Numbered from the stretch's first letter, positions 46,552 to 55,961 are shown. The stretch: 64,000 bases of DNA from an uncultured bacterium (GCA_949282345.1 CASDOQ010000025.1:84127-148126); one strand, 5' to 3'. Translations and numbers: made by a program. Notes: generated from the sequence alone by a model not told the origin.

Positions 46552-48273
46552 ATGAAAGAACTGAAAAAACGCGCGGCCGCTCTGATCCTGGACGCCGCAA
46601 AAAAGAACTTCTCCGCGGAACTTCCCTCCCCGGAAGAGATCGAATCCATGTTGGAATATCCGCCCGACCCCGCGATGGGGGACATCGCATTCCCCTGTTT
46701 CCGTCTCTCACGCACGCTCCGTACCGCGCCACCCAAAATCGCGGCCACTTTGGCAGAGGGAGTCCATGACGCCTCCTTTTCAAAAATCGAGGCCGTGGGG
46801 GGCTATCTGAATTTCTTTCTGGATTCCTCCGCCCTTGCCGGGCGGATCTGCTCCACCATTGCCGCCGAGGGCGATATGTACGGTTCTCCCCGCACGGGAA
46901 ATGGAAAAACCGTCGTGCTTGACTATTCCTCCCCGAACGTGGCAAAGCCCTTCCACATCGGGCATCTCGGCACGACCGTCATCGGTCATTCGCTCAAGCT
47001 GTTGCATGAGTTTGCCGGTTACCATTGCGTCGGGATCAACTACCTCGGAGACTGGGGAACCCAGTTCGGCAAACTGATCGTGGCCTATCGGAAATGGGGA
47101 AGCCGCGAGGAAGTCGAAAGCCGTGAAATCGACGAGCTGGTGGCGCTCTATGTCCGTTTCCATGCCGAAGCCGAAAACGACCCCGCGCTGAATGAAGAAG
47201 CGCGGCGTGAATTTGCAAAACTGGAGGCCGGAGACGAAGAAAACCTTGCGCTGTGGCGTTGGTTCAAGGAGATCAGTCTCCGCGAATATCAAAAGACTTA
47301 CCGGCTCCTCGGGATCAGCTTTGACAGTTATAATGGGGAAAGTTTCTATACCGACAAAATGCCCGCCCAGATAGAAAAGATGAAGCAGTTGAATCTGCTG
47401 ACGCTGGATGACGGTGCCTCCGTGGTAAACCTCGAAGAATGGAAGATGCCGCCCTGCCTGATTCTCAAGCGTGACGGTTCGACTCTCTACCCCACCCGGG
47501 ATATTGCCGCCGCGGTCTACCGCTACGACACGTACCGATTTGACAAGTGTATCTACGTGACCAGTGCCGGGCAGTCCCTGCACTTTGCCCAGTGGTTCAA
47601 GGTCGTGGAACTGATGGGATACCCGTGGTACGACCGGCTGGTACACGTCCCCTACGGGACCGTCAGCCTCGGCGGCGCCAAACTTGCCACCCGTACCGGG
47701 AACGTGGTGCTCCTGAAAGATCTCTTCCGGGAGGCGATCGATAAAGTACGCGAAATCTCCGCGGAAAAGAACACCGGAGCCGCCGGAAGCGAAGAGGTGG
47801 CCGAAGCCGTCGGCGTCGGCGCGATCATCTTCTATTATCTTTCCGGGAACCGGATGCACGACATCAATTTTTCGCTTTCCGATGCGCTCTCATTCGACGG
47901 CGCGACCGGCCCCTATGCCCAGTATACCTACGCCCGTACCTGTTCCCTTCTTGAAAAGGCGGGTGGCGTTCCGGCGACCGACGGCATTGCCTTTGATCGC
48001 TCGTTGACCGAAGAGGAGCGCACGCTCAGCCGTGTGCTGGCGCTCTTCCCCGAGCGCGTCACAGAAGCGCTGGATACCTATGAGCCCTCTGTCATCACGC
48101 GCTATATTTTAGACCTTTGCACCGCCTTCAACCGTTTTTATCATGAATGTCAGATCCTCACCGCAGAACAGGAAAGCATCCGCCGCGAACGCATTGCGCT
48201 GACCGCCGCGACCCATACCGTTCTTCGGCGCGCCCTGCATCTTATCTGCCTCAAAACCCCCGAAAAGATTTGA
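46552..48273 (+). CDS. argS: Arginine--tRNA ligase
   Basis: This is a 573-residue class I synthetase. The HIGH motif reads PNVAKPFHIGHLG near residue 128, and the ArgRS-typical KMSKS-like loop is GGAKLATRTGNVVLL. The N-terminal Add-1 domain (KELKKRAAALILDAAKK) and the C-terminal DALRD-type anticodon domain (ATGPYAQYTYAR) are present. The ATG at 46552 follows AGAGGAAG. It lies between the CMK-like kinase gene (11 nt) and yebC (21 nt) in one operon. Confidence 0.97.
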   Translation: MKELKKRAAALILDAAKKNFSAELPSPEEIESMLEYPPDPAMGDIAFPCFRLSRTLRTAPPKIAATLAEGVHDASFSKIEAVGGYLNFFLDSSALAGRICSTIAAEGDMYGSPRTGNGKTVVLDYSSPNVAKPFHIGHLGTTVIGHSLKLLHEFAGYHCVGINYLGDWGTQFGKLIVAYRKWGSREEVESREIDELVALYVRFHAEAENDPALNEEARREFAKLEAGDEENLALWRWFKEISLREYQKTYRLLGISFDSYNGESFYTDKMPAQIEKMKQLNLLTLDDGASVVNLEEWKMPPCLILKRDGSTLYPTRDIAAAVYRYDTYRFDKCIYVTSAGQSLHFAQWFKVVELMGYPWYDRLVHVPYGTVSLGGAKLATRTGNVVLLKDLFREAIDKVREISAEKNTGAAGSEEVAEAVGVGAIIFYYLSGNRMHDINFSLSDALSFDGATGPYAQYTYARTCSLLEKAGGVPATDGIAFDRSLTEEERTLSRVLALFPERVTEALDTYEPSVITRYILDLCTAFNRFYHECQILTAEQESIRRERIALTAATHTVLRRALHLICLKTPEKI

Positions 48274-48294
48274 TTGATAAGGAGTATACAGATC

Positions 48295-49020
48295 ATGTCC
48301 GGACATAGCAAGTGGAACAACATCAAGCGTAAAAAAGAAAAGACCGATGCGCAGAAGGGAAAGATATTCACAAAGATCGGGAAAGAAATGGCCGTTGCGA
48401 TCCGTGAAGGTGGTGCAAACCCCGCCACGAACAGCAAACTGCGCGAGTTGATCGCCAAAGCGAAGGCCAATAACGTACCGAACGATAATATTGAACGCTG
48501 CATCAAGAAGTTCTCGGCTGACAGCAATATTAACTACGAAGAGATCACCTACGAGGGCTACGGCCCCGGCGGAGTTGCCGTGATCGTGGAGGCGGCCACC
48601 GATAACCGCAACCGCACGGCGGGGGCTGTCCGCTCCTACTTTGCCAAATTCCACGGGAATATGGGACAGACCGGAAGCGTCAGTTTCCTCTTTGAAGAAA
48701 AGGGCCTGATCACGATCATTGATGAAGAGGACGAGATCGATGAGGACGAACTGATGGAAGCCGCGCTGGAAGCCGGCGCCTCGGACTTCCAGGGCGACGA
48801 AGGATGCTATGAGATCTACACGGAAAAGGACGATCTTTTTGCCGTGCGTGACGCGCTGACTGCGAAAGGCTATCAGCCCGAATCGGCCGATCGAGCCATG
48901 GTTCCCTCCTCCTATGTCACGCTCAGCGATGAAGAAGACATCAAAATGATGGAACTTCTCCTCGAACGTCTGGACGACGATGACGACGTGCTGAACGTCT
49001 TCCACAACTGGGAAAACTAA
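48295..49020 (+). CDS. yebC: YebC/PmpR family protein
   Basis: This is a 241-residue protein of the YebC family, long annotated as transcriptional regulators; several members are now linked to relieving ribosome stalling at proline stretches. It starts MSGHSKWNNIKRKKEKTDAQKG and has AIREGGANPATNSKLRE, the YEGYGPGGVAVIVE motif near residue 85, and the acidic C-terminal part. The ATG at 48295 follows AAGGAG with a 10-nt gap. A GC-rich hairpin lies at 49036-49060. It is the last gene of the kinase-argS operon. Confidence 0.95.
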   Translation: MSGHSKWNNIKRKKEKTDAQKGKIFTKIGKEMAVAIREGGANPATNSKLRELIAKAKANNVPNDNIERCIKKFSADSNINYEEITYEGYGPGGVAVIVEAATDNRNRTAGAVRSYFAKFHGNMGQTGSVSFLFEEKGLITIIDEEDEIDEDELMEAALEAGASDFQGDEGCYEIYTEKDDLFAVRDALTAKGYQPESADRAMVPSSYVTLSDEEDIKMMELLLERLDDDDDVLNVFHNWEN

Positions 49021-49137
49021 GCGTTTTGATAATAAAAATCCCCCGTAATCAACGGGGGGATATTGAAGCATATCGGTACCGTGCGCCGCGGGCGCAATCT
49101 CGCCCCCGGGGGATCGGGTGGCAAATTCCCTTATATG

Positions 49138-49166
49138 AAAAAAGACGCCGATCGGCGTCTTTTTTC
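49138..49166. terminator. Bidirectional rho-independent terminator
   Basis: AAAAAAGACGCCG/CGGCGTCTTTTTT hairpin next to the stop of the HPr-like gene; it can also stop readthrough from yebC. Confidence 0.88.
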
Positions 49167-49395
49167 ATTCTACGATGAACGGCTTGATTTTTTCAAACAG
49201 TTCAGGATCATCCTTATGGGCGATCAATTCGATCGGCTTCAACAGATCAAGACTGAAGATCCCCATAATGGACTTGGCATCCACCACATAACGGCCGGAC
49301 GAAAGGTCGACATCGGTCTTTGCAGAACTGACAATATCAACAAAATTCCGTACATCCATGATAGTGGAAAGGCGGATCATGCACTTTTTCATCAT
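49165..49395 (-). CDS. HPr-like protein lacking the phosphorylatable His
   Basis: This is a 76-residue homologue of the PTS phosphocarrier HPr. The regulatory serine is retained in VDAKSIMGIFSLD (Ser42, equivalent to HPr Ser46). At the active-site loop, HPr's HAR is replaced by Asp-Val-Arg (residues 14-16), so His15 is an Asp while the following Arg is kept. It therefore cannot carry phosphate from enzyme I in the usual way and may be a Crh-like regulatory protein (inference). The ATG follows AAGGAG. It has its own promoter at 49537-49565. Confidence 0.85.
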   Translation of the reverse strand: MMKKCMIRLSTIMDVRNFVDIVSSAKTDVDLSSGRYVVDAKSIMGIFSLDLLKPIELIAHKDDPELFEKIKPFIVE

Positions 49396-49536
49396 TCGTC
49401 TCCTTCACAATTTACTGCTTATACAGGAGAAAGTCTCCGCACGAACGCGCATAATACCAACGACAAGATGCGTTTTCTCGCCCCAAAGACGGCCAGCCTC
49501 GTACAGATAACGCCGTTTTCCTGCATTCCATTAGTT

Positions 49537-49565
49537 ATTATATCAGTATCGCGCGGCTTTGTCAA
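49537..49565 (-). promoter_or_regulatory. Sigma-A promoter of the HPr-like gene
   Basis: TTGACA (49565-49560) and TATAAT (49542-49537) on the minus strand with a 17-nt spacer, about 140 nt upstream of the start codon. Confidence 0.78.
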
Positions 49566-49633
49566 GCCGAATCCTGTCACTTATAAAATTTCACGTTCAA
49601 CAGAATAGAAAATTCCGCGAAAAGCCGCCGAAA

Positions 49634-50195
49634 TCGAGTAGGTAGAAATCAATCCACCTCTCACACCACCGTACGTGCCGTTCGGCATACGGCGGTTCGG
49701 TTCTCTATCTCGTATTACTTCAACGCTTCTGCTCTTTGTTATCTAACCTAAGACTTCCCGCATTTTGCCTCATATACGTTTCGGCTACTTTGCGTATCGG
49801 TTCTGAGCAGAACATCTTTTATATGCGATTTTGAACCGTTCAGCCCTTCCCAAGTTTTTCCCTTGGTACTATGGCTTCTGCTGACTTCTTACCGTTCGTT
49901 GTTACTACGAATTTCTCCGTCGGCAAGACCTCACGGGATAAACCAATACTCTTTCCTCGTCTACCTGCTCGGTCTACACAATAGGGTTACGGTTACCTTT
50001 TGGACTTCGTTGCTTTTGGCCAACTTATCCGCCTATTACGCCTTTGTACCGAGTTTCTGTTCGTCAGGCTACGATTTCGCTATCCCTTCTTCTCGCCTAC
50101 ACCTCACGATGCAAACCTTGGGAGTCGCTTTCGGGTTGGTCGGTAACTACCGCCCAGTGGACTTTCACCACAGAGCATTGATATGCCCGTCATAC
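49634..50195 (-). mobile_element. ORF-less group II intron (probable class C)
   Basis: On the minus strand this roughly 560-nt element begins near GTATGACGGG (50195) and contains the domain I-type segment GTGGTGAAAGTCCACTGGGCGG and a conserved AAGTCAGCAGAAGCC stretch. It ends with a clear domain V hairpin (49696-49665: ACCGCCGTATGCC, GAAC loop, GGCA, CG bulge, TACGGTGGT) and a domain VI-like hairpin (about 49662-49638). There is no reverse transcriptase ORF, so it is either an internally deleted copy or one mobilised in trans. It sits just after a terminator hairpin, the preferred target of class C introns. The exact ends are approximate. Confidence 0.82.
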
Positions 50196-50197
50196 CG

Positions 50198-50232
50198 AAA
50201 AATCTCCCCCTGCTATGCGGCAGGGGGAGATA
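50198..50232 (-). terminator. Terminator of the ABC transporter gene
   Basis: ATCTCCCCCTGC/GCAGGGGGAGAT hairpin followed on the minus strand by TTTT, directly upstream of the group II intron's 5' end. Confidence 0.88.
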
Positions 50233-50353
50233 AAGATTATCGTATCTTTTTAAAAATTTTTGTTATCTTACTTTTTTAAATTTGTCTTTTTGAGCTGTCT
50301 GTTAATGCCGAGCGCATCAAAAGCTTGTGCCAAGACAGCTCGCTGTATATTTT

Positions 50354-53221
50354 TTACATAGAGCGTATGCTCTCGACCGGTTTTTTCCTTGATGCCTTGA
50401 ATACGGGCAGGAATGTGGAAATCAGCGCAGAAACCACTGCAATTATAATTATCATTGCTATGGATACAAAACCGAATACAAAGAAGGATATCTGCATGCC
50501 CAGATTCTTAGCGAGTATGCCGTTTATATACGACGAGAGTAATGCGGTAAGTATTATTGAAATAACCGAGCATATTCCGACTATTATTGCCGACTCGGAG
50601 AAGAAGATCTTGAATACATCAGAGCCTCTCGCTCCAACCGCACGCAATATACCGATTTCCTTTTTCTTATAGGATATGGATACAGTGATGAAGTTGAACA
50701 GCAACAGCATCGCAAATGCCGCCATTACAACGCCAACCCACAGGAATATCTTTGACAGAGATGCCGCAAGTTCCGTATACATGCTTATCTGGTCATAGAG
50801 CGAGTTTGAATACTCATATGTGCTCTCGCTGTCCGGAGTAGTTTTAAAGTTCATAAGTTCGGTATACTCCTCCTGCGTAAAGCCGCCTGTCATGACATAA
50901 GCTCTTGCATAAAGAGTTCCGTCCATATCCTTGGGCGCAAAGTCGGTATACTGCTCTGTGTAGTAACCGTTTGCGACGGACGCCGTCTTGAATGTCTTCA
51001 TTAAATCGCTTGAGAGCGTCACGAGGTGCATCTGCCTTACATCAGGCATAAAACCTAAAACATTTACGGTAGTTGTCGCACTGTCTATTGTCATTTCCAT
51101 AGTCGGCACAAAGTCGGGGATATTTTCATAGACAAAGTTAAGCACCTTCCGGACGAGCTCTGTTACCTCCTCGGAGGAGAGCGAGTAGCCTGACCTCAAA
51201 TTATCAAGCGCCATATTGATTCCCTTCTCGTTCATCTGTTCAGCCATGGTTCCGTCATCGTTTGCCGACATGTAATCGTACAGATATCTGTACAGGTATT
51301 CTGCGTATGCGGAATACGGAAGTATCACTGAATTTGCAGCACCGTTAAACTGCTCCACCGTGCCGTTGTTGCTGACATATGTAATTGTGCCCCTCGGATT
51401 GTTTATCTCGGATGTGGAAAAATACTCGGTAAAATCTATATTTGCTCCGACACATACATTCCTCGGCGACTCATAATAAGCTGCCCCGTACATATCTTTT
51501 ATACTCTCAAATCCCGCTTCCGTCACACAGATATAATTGATGAAGGATGAGCCGTAGCGCAATTCGTTTGACCATTCCATTGCAACTCTCTCGTCCGATT
51601 TTTGCTTTAAAGCCAGATATTTGTCGGAAATTTTCTGGTTTTTGAATACTCCGACTACATCGTAGTATTTATCTGCAAGTCTAATTTTGACATTGTCGAG
51701 ATTGTCACCGCTTATAGATATTACATTGCCGTCACTATCAGTCAATGTACCCGCCTTGATGCTCTCCCACATAAACTCTGAAATCGCAACCTCGTTTTCT
51801 GAGGCAGGCTCTTTACCTATTACATACTGCAAGTGCTTGCTCGGCGCAACAACACCTTTGAAATCCGTGGAATAGAACGACTGAACAGATGAGTATGTAA
51901 GATTGCCTATTTTTGCATTTCCGAGATTATCCGCATAAACGGGGATAATATTGTACTTCTCACCGAGTTTTGCAATATCATTTCTTGTCAGGAAAGTGGA
52001 ATTTGTATAAGTCGACTCATATTTACCGTCTGAATAATGTGATATGTTATGCAAGTAGTAGTTCTTTGACACCAGGAAGAATTCCTCTTTGGCATCGTAC
52101 AGACTCTGGCTGTTTACCTGCTGTGCGTCATAAAACATCAGGCAGGAGAACATGCCGAAGAGCACAAACGCAATTACCGACAAAAGCACTGTAAATGTAA
52201 AACGCACGGGTTTTACCTTTATACTGCTTGCGCCCATCTTTACGGCATGGCGCATGGGCAGGCGCGAGCGGATAAATTTGCTGTCCTCTTTTGAATATGC
52301 CTTCTGCACGGGCTGTTTCCCGAGCTTTTCAAAGTAATCCTTTGAGTTGTCGTCGTTTATCTTGCCTGCTTTTTTGAAGTCCTGAATATTGTCACGGTCC
52401 TTTGATATAAGCACATCACCGTCGCATTCGGAAATGAACCTGTTGATGTCTGATATATCCGAGTTGCTCAGCCGTGCTCCCTTTTTTATAATAAGCGTGT
52501 TACTGCCTACTATCGCTATGTTTTCGTCCTTTTGCTCCGCGGGCTTTGTCGACTTTACTACATCGCTTATAACCTTTCCGTCCTTAAGCTCAATAATTCT
52601 GTCGCCATACTCCTCCGCAAACTCCCTGTCGTGGGATACAACAATAACGAGTTTGTCTTTTGAGAGCTTTTTGAGGGTGTCGAACACCTGCTTTCCGGTT
52701 CTGGAGTCAAGAGCTCCCGTAGGTTCGTCCGCCATAATAATTTCGGGATTTTTAATCAGGGCGCGGGCAATTGCAACACGCTGTTTCTGACCGCCCGAGA
52801 GTGTGTTGGGCTTGCGCTTTGCATATTCTTCAAGATCCACATCAGAAAGCAGCTTTTTGATTGTGGCGCTGTCCTTGGGCTTGCCCTGCAGCTCTAATGC
52901 GAGAGCAATATTATCCTCAACAGAAAATTCACTGAGAATATTGTACTCCTGGAAAACAAATCCGATAAAGGTATTTCTGTAGCTGTCAAAATCGCTCGGA
53001 GTAAAATCCTTGCTTGACTTACCCTTTACGATTATTTCACCGCCGTCGGGAGCGTCGAGTCCGCCGCACATATTAAGCAGAGTTGATTTACCGCTTCCGC
53101 TCTTTCCGAGCAGGAAAACCATTCCACGGTCTTCAAAAGACAAGCTGACGCCGTCCAAAGCCTTGACCTCATGGCCTCCCTTGGTCTTGTAAAGTTTTGT
53201 CAGATTTTTTACTTCTAACAT
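50354..53221 (-). CDS. ABC transporter, ATPase fused to FtsX-type permease
   Basis: This is a 955-residue fusion. Residues 1-225 form a MacB/LolD-type ATPase: Walker A GKSGSGKST, Q-loop FVFQEYNILSE, signature [15 protein letters not shown], Walker B IIMADEPTGALDS, and the H-loop VVSHDREF. After a linker come one membrane helix, a large extracytoplasmic domain (about 380-810), and three C-terminal helices of the FtsX/MacB permease. Such clostridial proteins often act in export or in resistance to peptides. The ATG at 53221 follows AGGAGGG. Codon use is AT-rich, unlike the genes left of the intron. Confidence 0.9.
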   Translation of the reverse strand: MLEVKNLTKLYKTKGGHEVKALDGVSLSFEDRGMVFLLGKSGSGKSTLLNMCGGLDAPDGGEIIVKGKSSKDFTPSDFDSYRNTFIGFVFQEYNILSEFSVEDNIALALELQGKPKDSATIKKLLSDVDLEEYAKRKPNTLSGGQKQRVAIARALIKNPEIIMADEPTGALDSRTGKQVFDTLKKLSKDKLVIVVSHDREFAEEYGDRIIELKDGKVISDVVKSTKPAEQKDENIAIVGSNTLIIKKGARLSNSDISDINRFISECDGDVLISKDRDNIQDFKKAGKINDDNSKDYFEKLGKQPVQKAYSKEDSKFIRSRLPMRHAVKMGASSIKVKPVRFTFTVLLSVIAFVLFGMFSCLMFYDAQQVNSQSLYDAKEEFFLVSKNYYLHNISHYSDGKYESTYTNSTFLTRNDIAKLGEKYNIIPVYADNLGNAKIGNLTYSSVQSFYSTDFKGVVAPSKHLQYVIGKEPASENEVAISEFMWESIKAGTLTDSDGNVISISGDNLDNVKIRLADKYYDVVGVFKNQKISDKYLALKQKSDERVAMEWSNELRYGSSFINYICVTEAGFESIKDMYGAAYYESPRNVCVGANIDFTEYFSTSEINNPRGTITYVSNNGTVEQFNGAANSVILPYSAYAEYLYRYLYDYMSANDDGTMAEQMNEKGINMALDNLRSGYSLSSEEVTELVRKVLNFVYENIPDFVPTMEMTIDSATTTVNVLGFMPDVRQMHLVTLSSDLMKTFKTASVANGYYTEQYTDFAPKDMDGTLYARAYVMTGGFTQEEYTELMNFKTTPDSESTYEYSNSLYDQISMYTELAASLSKIFLWVGVVMAAFAMLLLFNFITVSISYKKKEIGILRAVGARGSDVFKIFFSESAIIVGICSVISIILTALLSSYINGILAKNLGMQISFFVFGFVSIAMIIIIAVVSALISTFLPVFKASRKKPVESIRSM

Positions 53222-53472
53222 CCTTTCCCTCCTTTTGTGCCGAAGCACTTTATTTATTTATAATCGGATATTAATTTTTACCGTCACTGCCGTATAATAA
53301 TTGCTCGCGTACCGGAAAATCAACGAGCGGCAATAAATCGGATAAATACGGAAAATATAAAGCGCAGCGGTAAACTCAATGTGTGCCGCTGCTGCTTAAA
53401 ATGTATGATATCCGAAAATCTTAAACTTACAGTGCCGTAGGGTTTTATGTATGATTTTAAAAAGTTACGCGC

Positions 53473-54237
53473 TCATTTAGTCTTAATTTTCTTGCTTAGC
53501 TCTCTTTGAGCTTTGACTCTGCTCTTTATGCGCAGAAGAGAGTCGCTGTACCTTGCCGACTTCATGGTCGGGAATGCAAGAATGATTCTCCTGCCGAATT
53601 TAGCTGCTTTTTCAGTCAGCTCGTCATACTTCTCTGTGGCAATAAGGGCACCCGTGTAAATTTTTTCGCCGAGATTGTTGCTGCCCGCACGGAGTTTTCG
53701 GCTGACGCTCTCAAGCAGTTTAAGTCTTTTTGTAAATCCGATAAGGACTATCAGCGTGCTGATAAGATCCGCAAGAGTCAAAACAGAAAATGTTATCACA
53801 ACAGCCATATTCCAACCGAAACTCAAAAGTCGGCTGAGTTTCTCAATAGGCTCAAATGCAAAGTGCACAATCAGTGCGCACAGCGCGCCCCAGAGCAGGC
53901 AAAACTCAAGGCAGATATATCCGCAAAGGTTAAACCTTCTGTCCGAATAGTCCCACCACTTATTTGAAAAAAGCTTGTCCAGCACAAATCCGACGGCAAA
54001 CTCAAGCGCACCGCACAGGAGTGTTGACATCACAAACAAAAGGAGCATGTTCTCCCTGAAAGGAGAGAGCAGGAGATAAACCAGCACCATACCGGCGCCG
54101 TATATCGGGCATAGCGGACCATTCAGAAATCCTCGGTTTATAAATCTGCGGTGCTTTACGGTAGAATAAGAGACCTCCGCCACCCAGCCGAGAAATGAAA
54201 ATATCATGAATATCCACGCAACTGTAAAAAAGTCCAT
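53473..54237 (-). CDS. CmpB-like membrane protein (putative ABC transporter permease family)
   Basis: This is a 254-residue polytopic membrane protein of the family annotated ABC_trans_CmpB (PF06541 type). The N-terminal half carries about six hydrophobic segments; the motifs SFLGWVAEVSYSTVKHRRFINRGFLNGPLCPIYGAG and NKWWDYSDRRFNLCGYICLE are typical. A basic cytoplasmic tail (RIKSRVKAQRELSKKIKTK) ends it. The molecular function is unknown despite the transporter name. It lies 250 nt upstream of the fused ABC gene on the same strand. Confidence 0.82.
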   Translation of the reverse strand: MDFFTVAWIFMIFSFLGWVAEVSYSTVKHRRFINRGFLNGPLCPIYGAGMVLVYLLLSPFRENMLLLFVMSTLLCGALEFAVGFVLDKLFSNKWWDYSDRRFNLCGYICLEFCLLWGALCALIVHFAFEPIEKLSRLLSFGWNMAVVITFSVLTLADLISTLIVLIGFTKRLKLLESVSRKLRAGSNNLGEKIYTGALIATEKYDELTEKAAKFGRRIILAFPTMKSARYSDSLLRIKSRVKAQRELSKKIKTK

Positions 54238-54399
54238 AACACACCTCTATAATTAAATGACTTAACCGTTGCACAGCACAATAATACATGAAAATTGTGT
54301 ACAGAGTAATAACAATATATTAAAGTTTAAAAAAACTTCTGCCCTTTACTCCGAAAGAAGTGATGAATAAGAGCCGTCAAGAGCGCCCAAAGAGCAAAC

Positions 54400-55086
54400 T
54401 CAAAGTTCGGTTTCCTCGTACGGCGTCAGTATAAGAGCGTTTTCAAAATCAAAATCCGCAGGGTCAATACTGTCAAAAAGACCGTAGTGAAGGGGGACTG
54501 CGCGCTTTGCGCCGACCTCATATGCAAAATCCGCCGCATCCTTGGCGTTCATATTGTTTCCGACGCCGTTAATCGGCAGAAAAGCATAGTCAACCTCCTC
54601 GTCAAGGTCTTTTACATCGTCTATCACATCGAAGTTATAAAGGGTGTCGCCGCTGACATAAAAGGTCTCTTTGCCGTCGTCAATAATATATCCTGCGGCA
54701 GTCCTGTCCGAATGCTCTGCATGTACACCGTAGAAATTAATGCCCCGCTCGCTCCAGACGGAATGCGGACCGAGAAGCACATAGTTATGCGGTCCGCCGA
54801 GCTTTAAAAGCTCAAGGTATGCCCCCTCGGGCGCAAGGAATGTAATCGGGCGCTTTGCATTTGAGAGTATGCGCCGAAGAGTCGGGATATTAAGATGATC
54901 CTCATGCGCATGGGTGATGATAATAACATCCACACTCACACAAAAGAATGTCTCGTCGACGGGAATACGCCGTCTCTTGTCCGGCTCTCTTTCTCCGACA
55001 GAGTCTGTAAGATACGGATCCACCATTATACTGATATTTTCGTTTTTAAAAAGCAGTCCCGCTTGAGTAAGCCATGTAACAGTCAT
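54400..55086 (-). CDS. MBL-fold metal-dependent hydrolase (UlaG-like)
   Basis: This is a 228-residue metallo-beta-lactamase-superfamily protein. Metal motifs: VIIITHAHEDHLN near residue 57 (HxHxDH-like), GVHAEHSDRTAAGY near 118, VSGDTLYN near 143, and a C-terminal VPLHYGLFDS. The pattern matches UlaG/YtkL-type lactonases or sulphide-related hydrolases; the substrate is not known. It lies 27 nt downstream of the PAP2 gene, so it may belong to the glycerol-phosphate-like operon. Confidence 0.82.
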   Translation of the reverse strand: MTVTWLTQAGLLFKNENISIMVDPYLTDSVGEREPDKRRRIPVDETFFCVSVDVIIITHAHEDHLNIPTLRRILSNAKRPITFLAPEGAYLELLKLGGPHNYVLLGPHSVWSERGINFYGVHAEHSDRTAAGYIIDDGKETFYVSGDTLYNFDVIDDVKDLDEEVDYAFLPINGVGNNMNAKDAADFAYEVGAKRAVPLHYGLFDSIDPADFDFENALILTPYEETEL

Positions 55087-55113
55087 ATTAACCCCCCGAA
55101 AGTAAATAATAGT

Positions 55114-55611
55114 TTACATATAATAAAAAATGAATATGCCTATCAGGACACTGACGACGCCTATAATTGCGCCGCACAGACAGTCTCTGAAAAAGTGTAT
55201 GCCGAGCAAAACTCTGCACGCCCACATACATAACCCCACAATATACAGACACACCGAAAGCGGCACGGAATACACCGCCGCCAGCGTGGCAACCGCAAAC
55301 GCCGAGAACACATGCCGGCTCGGAAATGAACCGCCCTCCCTGTCCTTGGGTTTTATTTCGTAAAAGCCGTATATTTCATACGGCCGGCTCGTCTTAATCT
55401 TCGCCCGCATAAGGCTGACAATCAAAAACGGAAGAAATGTTATAAAAGCCGCGCCGATAAGCTCTTTATACGAATTGCGTGCCGCGGTATACAAGAGATA
55501 CATATATGCCGCAATATGGATAACTACACACCCGTGCGATGTTATCTTCAGGGCTTTTGTCAGTTTTTTGTTATCGTATATCTTCTTTAAAAGCTGCTGC
55601 ATAATCTTCAC
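55114..55611 (-). CDS. PAP2-family phosphatase
   Basis: This is a 165-residue membrane phosphatase of the PAP2 superfamily. The three-part active site is visible: KPKDREGG region near 88, SFPSRHVFSAF near 95, and CRVLLGIHFFRDCLCG near 132. About four hydrophobic segments are present. The start is a GTG overlapping the preceding stop by 4 nt (GTGA), implying coupling with the DUF1667 gene. It may dephosphorylate lipid phosphates such as undecaprenyl or phosphatidylglycerol phosphate; this is inference. Confidence 0.85.
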   Translation of the reverse strand: MKIMQQLLKKIYDNKKLTKALKITSHGCVVIHIAAYMYLLYTAARNSYKELIGAAFITFLPFLIVSLMRAKIKTSRPYEIYGFYEIKPKDREGGSFPSRHVFSAFAVATLAAVYSVPLSVCLYIVGLCMWACRVLLGIHFFRDCLCGAIIGVVSVLIGIFIFYYM

Positions 55612-55961
55612 TGCACCTCAGACGTTGCGACAACCTTCACTCCCGTGCCCGCAACATCCTCAATAAGAACATCTCCGATTTTTACATCTCTTGTTATCCT
55701 GGTTCTGTTTATCTCGTCCATAACCTTAAAGACATCCTCTTTCGGCACGGTGCCGTATGTTTTGACGGCGACAATTCCGCTCTCTGTCTTCATCGTTGTG
55801 GTGACCGTCCTTCTCGGATGGGTGCACTCTGTGATGGCATATTCCTCTCCCCTTTTACAGGTATACCCCAAAACCTCTTTTATTTTTCCCTCACCGTCAA
55901 ACAAAACCTTGATCTGACAGCCCTTGGGACAAACTATACATGTAAGATTTCTCTCTTTCAT
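55608..55961 (-). CDS. DUF1667 protein
   Basis: This is a 117-residue protein of the DUF1667 family. The N-terminal CIVCPKGCQIKV and GYTCKRGEEYAITECTHPRRT contain four conserved cysteines likely to bind a metal or Fe-S cluster. In Clostridia this gene regularly follows two FAD-dependent oxidoreductases related to glycerol-3-phosphate dehydrogenase, exactly as here, so it may be an electron-transfer or assembly partner. Its end overlaps the PAP2 start by 4 nt. Confidence 0.88.
   Translation of the reverse strand: MKERNLTCIVCPKGCQIKVLFDGEGKIKEVLGYTCKRGEEYAITECTHPRRTVTTTMKTESGIVAVKTYGTVPKEDVFKVMDEINRTRITRDVKIGDVLIEDVAGTGVKVVATSEVQ

Noticed and set aside
49863..50279. 138-codon plus-strand ORF
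   Set aside because: It is antisense to the group II intron RNA, and such ORFs are common annotation artefacts of these introns.
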